Shown here piece after piece: positions 23,146 to 31,950 of a stretch of DNA of 34,456 nucleotides; position 1 is the first letter of the stretch, and every line of letters starts with the position of its first letter. A program made the translations under genes and the position numbers. Location: positions 1 to 34,456 of the forward strand of contig JAFYSF010000051.1 in the NCBI GenBank assembly GCA_017559505.1, written 5' to 3'. The DNA is from Paludibacteraceae bacterium (GTDB taxonomy: Bacteria > Bacteroidota > Bacteroidia > Bacteroidales > Paludibacteraceae). Under the pieces are notes generated by a model. The model saw nothing but the letters and a program-made list of their open reading frames with translations, ran no database searches and was not told where the DNA came from.

Positions 23146-24132
23146 GATGTATGTTTCGAGTAATTTTGTATTAACTGTTGGCACGATATAAAGACTATTC
23201 ATTTCGGCAGGAATAAGCACCGTTTCACCCTCTACAAGAGTAATATAATCATCATCCCACTTCAACGTCACATGCCCCTCAACACAAGACAATAATACAA
23301 ACGAATTGATTGGAGCTAAATCATACTCTTTAGGCTTATCTATCTGCATCTCATTCACTTGGAAATAAGGGCATTCCACAAGATTCACAATACCATTCTG
23401 AGCTGGCTGAAGCGTAATCTTACGCCCTTGCCAATTCTCATAATCTATTGCTTTTTGTGCCAATTCAGTATGAAGTTCACGAAGATTACCATCAGCATCC
23501 TTACGGTTATAGTCATATATACGATATGTAATATCAGACGCTTGTTGCACCTCCATTATCAAACAACCCTTACCAATAGAGTGCACCATACCTGCAGGAA
23601 TGAAATACACATCACCCTTCTTTACAGGATACTTCTGCAACACCTCTTCAAGATTGCTCGTAGCTACTCGCTCAATATATTCCGCCTTAGAAACATAGCG
23701 ATTAAAACCTAATGTAATATACGCATCTCTTTCTGCATCAAGCACATACCACATTTCAGTCTTACCTCTCAATCCATGCTCCTCGTCAGCCAATTCATCG
23801 TTAGGGTGAACCTGTATAGAAAGGTCACGATTAGAGTCTATTATCTTCAACAACAAAGGAAACTCTGCCCCATATTGCTCATAAACCCTATCACCAACCA
23901 AATCTCCCATATACACCTCAGTCAAGTCAGCAAGAGTATTACCCTCCAACCAACCATTTATCACCTCACAATCATCTTCTTCCATAGCCGAAACATCCCA
24001 ACTCTCTCCTACTGTTTCCATTTTTGGCTCATCATGGCGATATATATTCTGTATTTTATCTCCACCCCAAAGTTTTTGCTTCAATATCGGCTTAAACTTT
24101 AAAGGATACAATTTATTCAATTCTATATTCAT
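23140..24132 (-). CDS. manA: Class I mannose-6-phosphate isomerase
   Basis: A zinc enzyme that interconverts mannose-6-P and fructose-6-P. I choose the ATG at 24132 (MNIELNKLYPLKFKPIL); the frame extends upstream only to a GTG, and those ten extra residues are coded by a 7-bp repeat. Metal ligands are in IQVHPND (Gln107, His109), KTEMWYV (Glu126) and PAGMVHSIGKG (His184). KLWGGDKI near the start is typical. The length of 330 residues is that of the compact bacterial ManA with a cupin-like C-terminal part (VEGETVLIPAEMNSLYIV). The phosphohexomutase lies downstream after the broken gene; the pair would supply mannose-1-P for GDP-mannose and surface glycans. Confidence 0.93.
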   Translation of the reverse strand: MNIELNKLYPLKFKPILKQKLWGGDKIQNIYRHDEPKMETVGESWDVSAMEEDDCEVINGWLEGNTLADLTEVYMGDLVGDRVYEQYGAEFPLLLKIIDSNRDLSIQVHPNDELADEEHGLRGKTEMWYVLDAERDAYITLGFNRYVSKAEYIERVATSNLEEVLQKYPVKKGDVYFIPAGMVHSIGKGCLIMEVQQASDITYRIYDYNRKDADGNLRELHTELAQKAIDYENWQGRKITLQPAQNGIVNLVECPYFQVNEMQIDKPKEYDLAPINSFVLLSCVEGHVTLKWDDDYITLVEGETVLIPAEMNSLYIVPTVNTKLLETYIG

Positions 24133-24140
24133 TTCTTTCA

Positions 24141-24182
24141 AGACATGAGAACAGGAGAACACGTCTTCTTGTCTTCCTGTCT
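24141..24182. repeat. 7-bp array with inverted symmetry between rluB and manA
   Basis: AGACATG, AGAACAG, GAGAACA, then CGTCTTC, TTGTCTT, CCTGTCT. The last three units are roughly complementary to the first three, so the array can fold back on itself. It fills the 60-bp gap between the pseudouridine synthase stop and the manA start. Confidence 0.6.
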
Positions 24183-24192
24183 AAATAACTAC

Positions 24193-25332
24193 TTACCCTT
24201 TAAACGCAGATGCTGTCATTTTCAACATAGTTACTTCCATTTCTGAGAGGTAACGCCATTTGCCACGAGGCAAATTCTTTTTAGTCAAACCAGCAAAATA
24301 AACTCTATCAAGTTTGATTACATGATAACCCAAAGCGTCAAATATACGACGAACAATACGGTTTTTGCCTGAGTGAATTTCAAGACCTACAGTGCGCAAA
24401 TCGCCTTCATTTACGAATGAAAGTTCATCAGCTTTCACTTCACCATCTTCAAGAACTATGCCAGACAATATCTTAGCGAAGTCCTCATCTTGAAGGTCTT
24501 TATCAAGAGTTACTTGATATATTTTCTTTTTATTAAACTTAGGATGTGTAAGTTTTGTAGTCAAATCACCATCGTTAGTAATCAACAACACACCAGTAGT
24601 GTTTCTATCCAAACGACCTACAGGATAAACACGTTCTGAACAAGCATTTTTCACCAAATCCAACACAGTTTTGCGAGCGTGAGTATCCTCTACTGTTGTA
24701 ACCACATCTTTTGGTTTGTTCAAAAGGATATACACTTTTTTCTCACACTTAACAGGTTGGTCGTGGAACATAACACGGTCAGTATCAGGAATTACTTTAG
24801 AACCCAATTCTGTAACCACTTCACCATTCACTGTGATAACACCAGCTGCTATATACTCATCAGCCTCACGACGAGAACAAATACCCGAATTAGCCAAGAA
24901 TTTGTTCAAACGCATAGGTTGTGAGTAGTCAACAAACTGTTTTTTATATTCAATTTGTTTCTTTTGACTATATTTATTATTAGGATTATAACCGCCTTCA
25001 GAGTTGTTGCGGTTAAATTTGTTGTTACGGAAACCACCTTGACCACCATTATTGCGTGGTTGATAGTTACCTCTACCGCCCTCATTATTGCGGTTATTTC
25101 CATTATAAGAGCGACGTTCTCCATTGTTGTGAGAACGATACTCTCCTTCGCCTCCTTGATTGTAACGAGGCTTGTAACCCTCTTGGTTTTGTCTGTTATA
25201 ACCACCTCTGTTATAACCATTTTCACGTCCATCTCTCGATGAATTGTTTGCTCCTACTCGAGGTCTTCTTTCTCTGTTTTCATAGCCCGAATTTCTCAAT
25301 CCGTATGGCTTTTTGTCATAATTGTTTTCCAT
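24193..25332 (-). CDS. RluB/RsuA-family rRNA pseudouridine synthase with a long Asn/Gly/Arg-rich head
   Basis: The C-terminal 240 residues are a complete RsuA/RluB enzyme. An S4 RNA-binding domain (MRLNKFLANSGICSRREADEYIAAGVITVNG, 140-170) precedes the synthase domain with YILLNKPKDVVTT, the catalytic Asp242 in VGRLDRNTTGVLL, and SGKNRIVRRIFDALGYHVIKLDRV. It converts a uridine in rRNA, most likely 23S helix 89, to pseudouridine; the site is inference. The first 138 residues are disordered, made of YNRGGYNRQNQEGYKPR-like RGG, Asn and Tyr runs, suggesting extra RNA binding. Such heads are seen in some Bacteroidetes RluB proteins. It has its own promoter. Confidence 0.9.
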   Translation of the reverse strand: MENNYDKKPYGLRNSGYENRERRPRVGANNSSRDGRENGYNRGGYNRQNQEGYKPRYNQGGEGEYRSHNNGERRSYNGNNRNNEGGRGNYQPRNNGGQGGFRNNKFNRNNSEGGYNPNNKYSQKKQIEYKKQFVDYSQPMRLNKFLANSGICSRREADEYIAAGVITVNGEVVTELGSKVIPDTDRVMFHDQPVKCEKKVYILLNKPKDVVTTVEDTHARKTVLDLVKNACSERVYPVGRLDRNTTGVLLITNDGDLTTKLTHPKFNKKKIYQVTLDKDLQDEDFAKILSGIVLEDGEVKADELSFVNEGDLRTVGLEIHSGKNRIVRRIFDALGYHVIKLDRVYFAGLTKKNLPRGKWRYLSEMEVTMLKMTASAFKG

Positions 25333-25383
25333 TTCTTTTGATAATAATTTAGTGCCACCAAAGGCATTATATTAAATATTTTG

Positions 25384-25414
25384 CAAAGATACAAAAAACA
25401 TTCCAAATGCACAA
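25384..25414 (-). promoter_or_regulatory. Promoter of the pseudouridine synthase gene
   Basis: On the minus strand TTG (25412-25414), 20 bases, TATCTTTG (25384-25391), about 52 bases before the start codon. Confidence 0.72.
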
Positions 25415-25444
25415 GATGAAAGTTAAATTTTACGAAAAATCACA

Positions 25445-25479
25445 AAAAAATCGGTGAAGCCACACAGCCCCACCGATTT
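25445..25479 (-). terminator. Terminator of the giant VCBS protein gene
   Basis: AAATCGGTG (25448-25456) pairs with CACCGATTT (25471-25479). Read on the minus strand the 9-bp stem is followed by a T run. It begins about 20 bases past the stop. Confidence 0.88.
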
Positions 25480-25500
25480 AATCTGTACTCTGTAATCTAT
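25480..25500 (-). repeat. Short 7-bp array (AATCTGT type), 3 units
   Basis: AATCTGT, ACTCTGT, AATCTAT, filling exactly the space between the terminator stem and the stop codon of the giant protein. Confidence 0.65.
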
Positions 25501-28500
25501 CAAAGAACTACTTTCTCAACCACATCTCCAACAACAACCACATACACTCCACAAGGTAACGACAATACAGATTCACGACCCGAATATATCAATCGACCTG
25601 CCGCATCAAGCACCCTATAGTCCTTATCAACATCTTCAATATGAAGCACGCCATCTATTACATAGATTGCAACTCTTTCTTCTACTGCATTCTCTACATT
25701 TGTAATTTCTTCATATTGTGCTATAATTATCAAATCTGACTGAACATTACTAAAGTCAGTATCCCAACCTATAAATGTATATCCTTTTCTAATTGGGTCT
25801 GCTGGAGGAATAGCTGATTTACCTTGCTCAACCGAATCCTCTTTCAAAAGAGTGTAATCCCAATCAAGAAAATCAACTAAATAATAGACCTTTTTATCTG
25901 GCTCATTAGGTTCAGGCTTATCCTCGACAATTATCTCTTCAATCGTAATATTTCGTGTCGCCGAAATATTTGTTCCGTCCAATGTTGTTGCTTTGACTAT
26001 AACAGTTCCTCCCTTGTTTGGTGTGCAAGCAGTGAGCAATCCCGATTGGTCGATTGTCGCCAAATCACCACCTTCTATTATCTCCCAGCCAACTTGTTGA
26101 TAAGTAGCTGTTACTGGTATTATTTCTGCATAAAGAAGCAACATTATATTATCTGTAGTAGTTTTATATTTGTTGTTTGCTGAGAGTATCGCTATCTTTT
26201 CTGCATGCACAAGCGTATTAGCATTAGCTACATTAACCACATTCGACTTACCTGATACATTACTCTTGGCTGCTTTGACATGGCGTTTTGGTGCCGAAGC
26301 TGCATAATTCGCCAACACATACCCGATTTCATAATAAGGGGCTGATGCATCTGGTGTTATATCGGTATATGATGTGTTGCTACCGCTCAATGTTGCTATA
26401 TGCTCACCCATATTGTCAGTCGATGAGCCTCTAAAGACTAAGTAACTTTCTACCTCTGCACCTTCATATCTATTCCATATCAAATTCCATGTCTGGTCGT
26501 TCAATCCACGGTTGATAGTGAGGTGTGTGGTTTGGTGCACATTGGCTATAGGCAATTCCACATTATCTATAACAGGTTGAATCATATATCGTTCCGATTT
26601 TGTCGCTGCCGATGACGACATATCGGTATATTCTCCATCTGCTATTTCTGCTACACCAATCTCTACAAACTGATTATAACGATTTGTCTCTTTCAATATG
26701 CGCACTTGCGAAAATTTAGCCGAACTATTTTGCCAATAAATAACATTTTTACCTTCTACATTGGCACTAACGTACCATATTTTCGGCATTTCCTCTGCGG
26801 AAACTATATTTGCTCGTTGTTCAATTCTAGTCTCGCAACCGCTAGCATTTGTCAATACCAATGCAATATCTACTTCTTTGTTCTCCTCCGAAAGGAATGT
26901 GATTGTATTATTTTCTATCTTAATCTCCTTATTAAAACTATTCATCGGCATATAATCTGTTTCATCGACATATTTCATATACCATTCGGCTGTCATACCT
27001 GTCGGAATACTAATCGTCATTGGCATACCAACTATCATTGTGCTTGGCAATTCAACATTTGCCTCATTTGCTTCTACATAAATCATTCTCGATTCGGTAT
27101 TGTCATCTATGGTCAATGTCACTGTTTTTGTACCGACACTATTCCACACCAATTCGTATGGTCCATAACCCGAACCTGATAGAATCTCTGCTCCATCAAA
27201 ATCCCATGTAGGAGTAGCCGAAGAAGGCATACCCATATACACGAATTTAGCTGTATTACCCACACAAACCGCTGTCGGTGCATCTATCACATTTTCGCGT
27301 TGTACTGTCACAGTTATTGGTGCCGAAAATTCGCTCCAATCGCCTTGCATATCAATCGCTTGCACCTGTATTTCGTATTCACCAACTGGCAACACGGATA
27401 GTGGCACAAGATATTGATTTGCACATATATAATCGTAATTACGCATTGGCGCAGCATTCGAATTACAAGCGTTTTGCGGCGAAATAATATATGCGCCTGC
27501 TCCGCTTGCTCCTTTTGTTTTCACCGATAAGTTATATTGCATTTGCACTGCTGGCGTGAAATCGTCTTTCGCATCGCCCCATTCTATCAACAATCCATCT
27601 TCTGTCTGCACAGCTCTCACTCCATCAGGTGCCGATGGTCGCTCGTTAGTAGTACCTTGCAATTTAGAATAATTCATAGAATATTTTTTAGAGTAATAGT
27701 GCGCAATAGTCCATTGATGATTTGGCAATTTAAATACATAAGACAATCCGCCCTTATCCAAAGTATATGTTTCCACAAATCCTTGTTGCACAACTCCGTC
27801 TGCACCGAAATAGTGTATATACGTACCATACACATCATCTCCTGCCGATTTATCTTGTTGCATCGAAACCACATCCAAATAGCCGTTATTGTCAACATCT
27901 TCTACACACCAATCCTTAGATGAATAGAATCCATCCAATTCGCCTAATGGCAATACCTCTGGTGCCGAAAATCGCTCATTCTTCTCGTTCCACATAATAT
28001 ATATGGCATAATCTACTCGTGCTGCCACTATATCCAAATATCCATCATTGTTCATATCCTCCAAACGTGGATTATTCAAGTCAGTAATACTAGACCCATA
28101 AGCGATCCCTTGTTCAAAAGGTATAATCAACTGTTCAAACTCATAATTGCCTTTATTTATCATCACAGTCAACTCCTCGTAAGGTAAATTCCCCTCATAA
28201 CCACCATTATTATTATGCAACACACAAACATCAGTAAAGCCATCACGATTGATGTCATTGCTATATTTGTAATGTGGGTTAAAATCAAGAATTATTGTTC
28301 GCTCTACATCATCATCAAACTCACCTGTTATTTCCTGTTTTTGATAACTTCCATCTGATTGATGTGAATATAGATAACCTATCTGATTGCTATAAGTACT
28401 AACATGAGTATCCTCATTGTATTGAGCATCATAATCAATTGCGAATATATCATAATAGCCATCATGCGTAAAGTCAACAAAATATTGATATACATCTTTA

Positions 28501-31481
28501 TGATTATCATAAGCTGGATATGTTACATGTGGTGAAAAATGAGGTCTTCCTCCATTGATATTCAACGCATCTAAATTTGTATCCGATTTCTTAGCTTGTA
28601 AATTATTAGTGCCATTATGTGGCAAATAAAAACACTCTTCTTTACCACTATCATATGTTGTTGTTTGAAATATTACATCCGCAGCACCATTATGATCCCA
28701 ATCATACCAAATTGCTGTTCCAATATCCAATCCTGTATTCCATATTCCCGAAGCTCGTGTAAAGGCATAATCGGCTTCTCCTTTCGAAATCACATCTTCA
28801 TAGTCACCATAAGTAATTGCTTCTGATCCTATCAAATCCCAATACCCATCCATATTATAGTCTGCCAACGTGCGATTTATATTAGCTCCATAATTAGCCC
28901 CTTTTTCATTATAAGCATATTGCAGTTCATAAGGAATAGAAGTTTCAATAGCAGTGGCATAATTAGGCATCACGTTCACACTCTCTACTGCACTTACGCT
29001 TGTGCCGTCAGTGGCTGTTACGGTATGTATAATCGTTTTTGTGCCTGTTGCATTGAATACGATTTCCACTGTATGCCCATCGCCCACACACTCTCCATCT
29101 TCGGCTTGCCATCTATGTGTATATCCTTCTGGCAATTCGTATGCTGTTGCCACAATGGTCTCACCCCTACCAAATTCTTTTCTATCTAATCTGAATTCTG
29201 CCGATATTGCTGTATGTTCCACGCTTGCCTCTTCGCTCCATGCCGAACCTTTATGCTGTGCATCAATAGTTTGCACCGACACATAGACTACGCTTGGCAC
29301 TCGTTGCGACAAATCGAGCTTATAACTATGGTATTTACCCATATTGCCGTCTAAGAAGTTACGACGACTACCATCAGCATTTGCATGTGCACGCAATATA
29401 TCATCGCCACCCGGAGTCGTACCCACGCGCAATGCGTATGTCAAATCGCTCGTTGCTGTTTCTGCATCACTACCATCGCCCCAATTTATCAAGAGTATAC
29501 CATTACTATATATCAACGTAGGCTTCTGTGGTGCTATTGGTGCTGTATTTACCGCAGATGCCACCTCTGCTATAGTTGCAGGAAAATAACGATAGTCATA
29601 GTCTTCATGACTCGACCAAACCTCTATTTCACCATCATTATCAATATCTTCAGCATTGATTTTCACCTCTCTATGCGAACCAAAACCCCGATGAGTTGCA
29701 GCAGCGTATGTTATCAATACATCTGGCTGTGCAAATGTCTTATCAGCCCTACCTTTCATCCAAACCACATCTATCTTCTCGTTTTCATCACATTGTACAC
29801 TACCTTTATAAATACTAAAATTACCTCTAAAAGCCAACATATCGTAATAGCCATCGCCATCCACATCTTGGCAGTTCGAGAACAACAAGTTATTTTCTGC
29901 TCCATAATCTTGCTCTTCCAATTGTGTGAATTTGCCCGTACCGTCATTCTCGAAGAACATCGTATAGGCATAGCCTGTGCTATTGAGTGGAGCCGAGAAT
30001 GTTACCAATATATCCACATCGCCGTCTTTATCAAAGTCGTAACAATACATGTCTGAATCTACTTGAATATTCTCATACAACAATTGTGTGTCAAATTTAC
30101 CCTCTCCACGATAAATCACAGTCTGCAATTTTACACCCGGATAAATAAAGTCCTGAATTGCATCTCCATTCAAGTCCGCCACCATTATCGCTCCCGATAT
30201 ATCGCTCATCACCCACTTGCCATTGCCTACGTTATAATAAATCACACCATCTTTTTCATTCACAAGGTCCATCATTCCATCGCCATTCAAATCCAAAGCA
30301 CGTGTCGGTGCCGAAATCAAGTTATTGATGCCCGGTGCACGTTGTACCGACGACTCACTACGTCTTTGTGGCGCTCTCGCCAATGATACTCCACTAAATA
30401 TACCCGACAAATTAGGTGGATTTCCAACGCTTATGCCCGAAGATGTCGGTCTTTCAGTGCTCATCCATGAATTTGGGTCAAATCCATTTTCATATTCTGC
30501 AAGTGTCATCATCTGTATATGCTCTTCTACAAACGACCCATCTGCCTGTTGCTCCATGATTGCCCAACCTACATCTTTCTGATGCAAATAATCCAATCGT
30601 CCATCTCTATTCACATCAAAATTAGGAATAATCAACATCTTCTTCTCGCATTTATATCCATCTGGAGTAGAAATAAACACATCACCATTACCATACGTTT
30701 CCACCCAAATATCCATCTTTCCATCGCCATTAACATCTTCTATGAATATACGGTCCGAATTCCTCTCTTTTATACTATCCGAAGCTGTTGTAGCTCGCAC
30801 AATATACCCTGCTGCCTTATAACCATTCGAAGCCCCCGATGTATATAGATGGTAATCATATTGAGTGTTATTCTCTGAATAATAATAACCCGAACGCACC
30901 ATACCCTTTTCGCCCGTACCCGTAAAGTCATACCAATACTCCGCACGTGTCAATTCCAACTCACTTGGCTCAGCCGGAAAATCTATCTCTGGCTCTGGTT
31001 CAGGCTCTGGTTCAGGCTCTGGTTCTGAAGGAGTAGCTATAGAATCATTAGGCGTAACATCTCCACCATTCTCGCCATTATTTCCTCCTTCCGCATCTTT
31101 ATGCGAAATATAATAAGCCCAACTCAATCTGCGTGCACCCGCAATCGAAGCATTATCATTTACCGCACAACGAGCACCTATCGTGAGCACATCACCATTA
31201 TCCACTCCCATTGCCGTCAATTCACTAACCATAAGACCAGGTACCGACTCTTTTGTCCTGCTCAATCCATCACCCCATACCGTGCCCGTCTCATCAGTCA
31301 AATAAAACGACGCCTGACCATTATAACCAGCATTATCAATACCACTGATCACACCCTTTAGGATGTACCAATCACTACTATTTGCATCTTTCGAATGAAA
31401 ATCCACAATGCTAATAGTATCATTAGCAAAACTCATCATAGCGACAAGTATTACCATCAAAAATAAGACAAGTTTTTTCAT
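25500..31481 (-). CDS. Giant secreted FG-GAP/VCBS repeat protein (1,993 residues)
   Basis: Start is the ATG at 31481 (MKKLVLFLMVILVAMMSFA signal; the frame extends only to a TTG). Order of parts: an OB-like N-domain (DWYILKGVISG...YYISHKD), a Glu-Pro linker, a first block of calcium-type FG-GAP loops (DVNGDGKMDIW, DVNRDGRLDYL, DLNGDGMMDLV, DFDKDGDVDIL, DVDGDGYYDML, DIDNDGEIEVW), then fibronectin-III-like and PKD-like domains. A second block follows (DYNMDGYWDLI, DWDHNGAADVI, DFTHDGYYDIF, DINRDGFTDVC, DMNNDGYLDIV, DVDNNGYLDVV), then further Fn3/PKD, a Big2-like domain (WEIIEGGDLATIDQSGLL), one Flg_new repeat (FLDWDYTLLKEDSVEQG...GYTFIGWDTDF) and a sorting-like tail (YRVLDAAGRLIYSG). No enzyme motif is seen; adhesion or glycan binding is inferred. 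Confidence 0.82.
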   Translation of the reverse strand: MKKLVLFLMVILVAMMSFANDTISIVDFHSKDANSSDWYILKGVISGIDNAGYNGQASFYLTDETGTVWGDGLSRTKESVPGLMVSELTAMGVDNGDVLTIGARCAVNDNASIAGARRLSWAYYISHKDAEGGNNGENGGDVTPNDSIATPSEPEPEPEPEPEPEIDFPAEPSELELTRAEYWYDFTGTGEKGMVRSGYYYSENNTQYDYHLYTSGASNGYKAAGYIVRATTASDSIKERNSDRIFIEDVNGDGKMDIWVETYGNGDVFISTPDGYKCEKKMLIIPNFDVNRDGRLDYLHQKDVGWAIMEQQADGSFVEEHIQMMTLAEYENGFDPNSWMSTERPTSSGISVGNPPNLSGIFSGVSLARAPQRRSESSVQRAPGINNLISAPTRALDLNGDGMMDLVNEKDGVIYYNVGNGKWVMSDISGAIMVADLNGDAIQDFIYPGVKLQTVIYRGEGKFDTQLLYENIQVDSDMYCYDFDKDGDVDILVTFSAPLNSTGYAYTMFFENDGTGKFTQLEEQDYGAENNLLFSNCQDVDGDGYYDMLAFRGNFSIYKGSVQCDENEKIDVVWMKGRADKTFAQPDVLITYAAATHRGFGSHREVKINAEDIDNDGEIEVWSSHEDYDYRYFPATIAEVASAVNTAPIAPQKPTLIYSNGILLINWGDGSDAETATSDLTYALRVGTTPGGDDILRAHANADGSRRNFLDGNMGKYHSYKLDLSQRVPSVVYVSVQTIDAQHKGSAWSEEASVEHTAISAEFRLDRKEFGRGETIVATAYELPEGYTHRWQAEDGECVGDGHTVEIVFNATGTKTIIHTVTATDGTSVSAVESVNVMPNYATAIETSIPYELQYAYNEKGANYGANINRTLADYNMDGYWDLIGSEAITYGDYEDVISKGEADYAFTRASGIWNTGLDIGTAIWYDWDHNGAADVIFQTTTYDSGKEECFYLPHNGTNNLQAKKSDTNLDALNINGGRPHFSPHVTYPAYDNHKDVYQYFVDFTHDGYYDIFAIDYDAQYNEDTHVSTYSNQIGYLYSHQSDGSYQKQEITGEFDDDVERTIILDFNPHYKYSNDINRDGFTDVCVLHNNNGGYEGNLPYEELTVMINKGNYEFEQLIIPFEQGIAYGSSITDLNNPRLEDMNNDGYLDIVAARVDYAIYIMWNEKNERFSAPEVLPLGELDGFYSSKDWCVEDVDNNGYLDVVSMQQDKSAGDDVYGTYIHYFGADGVVQQGFVETYTLDKGGLSYVFKLPNHQWTIAHYYSKKYSMNYSKLQGTTNERPSAPDGVRAVQTEDGLLIEWGDAKDDFTPAVQMQYNLSVKTKGASGAGAYIISPQNACNSNAAPMRNYDYICANQYLVPLSVLPVGEYEIQVQAIDMQGDWSEFSAPITVTVQRENVIDAPTAVCVGNTAKFVYMGMPSSATPTWDFDGAEILSGSGYGPYELVWNSVGTKTVTLTIDDNTESRMIYVEANEANVELPSTMIVGMPMTISIPTGMTAEWYMKYVDETDYMPMNSFNKEIKIENNTITFLSEENKEVDIALVLTNASGCETRIEQRANIVSAEEMPKIWYVSANVEGKNVIYWQNSSAKFSQVRILKETNRYNQFVEIGVAEIADGEYTDMSSSAATKSERYMIQPVIDNVELPIANVHQTTHLTINRGLNDQTWNLIWNRYEGAEVESYLVFRGSSTDNMGEHIATLSGSNTSYTDITPDASAPYYEIGYVLANYAASAPKRHVKAAKSNVSGKSNVVNVANANTLVHAEKIAILSANNKYKTTTDNIMLLLYAEIIPVTATYQQVGWEIIEGGDLATIDQSGLLTACTPNKGGTVIVKATTLDGTNISATRNITIEEIIVEDKPEPNEPDKKVYYLVDFLDWDYTLLKEDSVEQGKSAIPPADPIRKGYTFIGWDTDFSNVQSDLIIIAQYEEITNVENAVEERVAIYVIDGVLHIEDVDKDYRVLDAAGRLIYSGRESVLSLPCGVYVVVVGDVVEKVVL
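30991..31030 (-). repeat. GGCTCTGGTTCA-type short repeat coding for a Glu-Pro linker
   Basis: A 12-bp unit is repeated about three times and gives alternating Glu-Pro residues in the linker of the giant protein. Such arrays can vary in length by slippage. Confidence 0.7.
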
Positions 31482-31519
31482 AATTATCAATATTTTAATC
31501 AATAAACTAAAATTTAAAA

Positions 31520-31527
31520 CAAAGGTA
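31520..31527 (-). promoter_or_regulatory. Probable -7 box of the giant VCBS protein gene
   Basis: TACCTTTG on the minus strand, 39 bases before the start codon. No TTG lies at the right spacing, so a regulator or a variant -33 may be used. Confidence 0.45.
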
Positions 31528-31707
31528 TAAATAAAATTTCAAACTTCACCCTCGCCAACAGTTATTAACTTTATCTAACAAACAATCGTCTATAACCAAT
31601 ATTTTCCAATCCCCACAAAGCAAAAACCAACCATAAGCACTTATTTCCAGCCCCCGATTTCCTTTTTCTATTTCCAATTCTCCAACCCTTTTTCTCTTTA
31701 TAAATTT

Positions 31708-31891
31708 AGTAAAAAAAGTTTCACTGAAAGTCTACACTTCTCTTTCATAAGGAAACTACATGCTGTATTCAATCGGTCATAGACCGAATTTGCGAGATTT
31801 TAGGATGTCAGAACAAAGCGTCGATAAACGCCTATTATATAATATGTCCGCAAACTCACCCGCCCACTAAAAGGCTACTCGGTGTGGTTAC
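31708..31891 (-). ncRNA. Candidate structured RNA between the KilA-N gene and the giant VCBS gene
   Basis: A TTG-19-TAACTTTG promoter (31898-31927, inside the 51-bp repeat) reads leftwards into about 180 bases with no ORF. Visible pairings on the minus strand: GAGTTTGCG with CGCAAATTC enclosing two small hairpins (TATTATATAATA and GCGT...ACGC), and a compact hairpin TCGGTC-TAT-GACCGA (plus 31772-31786). A short TTTC-AGT-GAAA stem ends in seven Ts near 31708, a weak terminator. It could be a small RNA or a long leader of the giant gene. I cannot match it to a known family. Confidence 0.45.
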
Positions 31892-31895
31892 GCAC

Positions 31896-31946
31896 TGCAA
31901 AGTTATAAAAAAATCTTCATCCTGCAAAAGCAAAATGAAGATTTTT
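31896..31946 (-). repeat. 51-bp terminator-promoter repeat, copy 1 (3' end of KilA-N gene)
   Basis: Identical over 51 bases to 32782-32832. It contains the hairpin AAATCTTCAT/ATGAAGATTT, a T run on the minus strand, and a promoter whose TTG is in the hairpin loop and whose TAACTTTG (31898-31905) follows the T run. It begins four bases past the KilA-N stop. Confidence 0.92.
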
Positions 31947-31950
31947 AATA

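Noticed and set aside
24133..24162. Longer manA start (GTG) adding 10 residues
   Set aside because: Only repeat sequence is added; the ATG at 24132 begins the family-like N-terminus.
31896..31946. 51-bp repeat as a classical integron attC site
   Set aside because: It is a hairpin at the 3' end of each gene, but the paired inverse-core and core motifs of attC are not seen, and no integrase gene is in the window.
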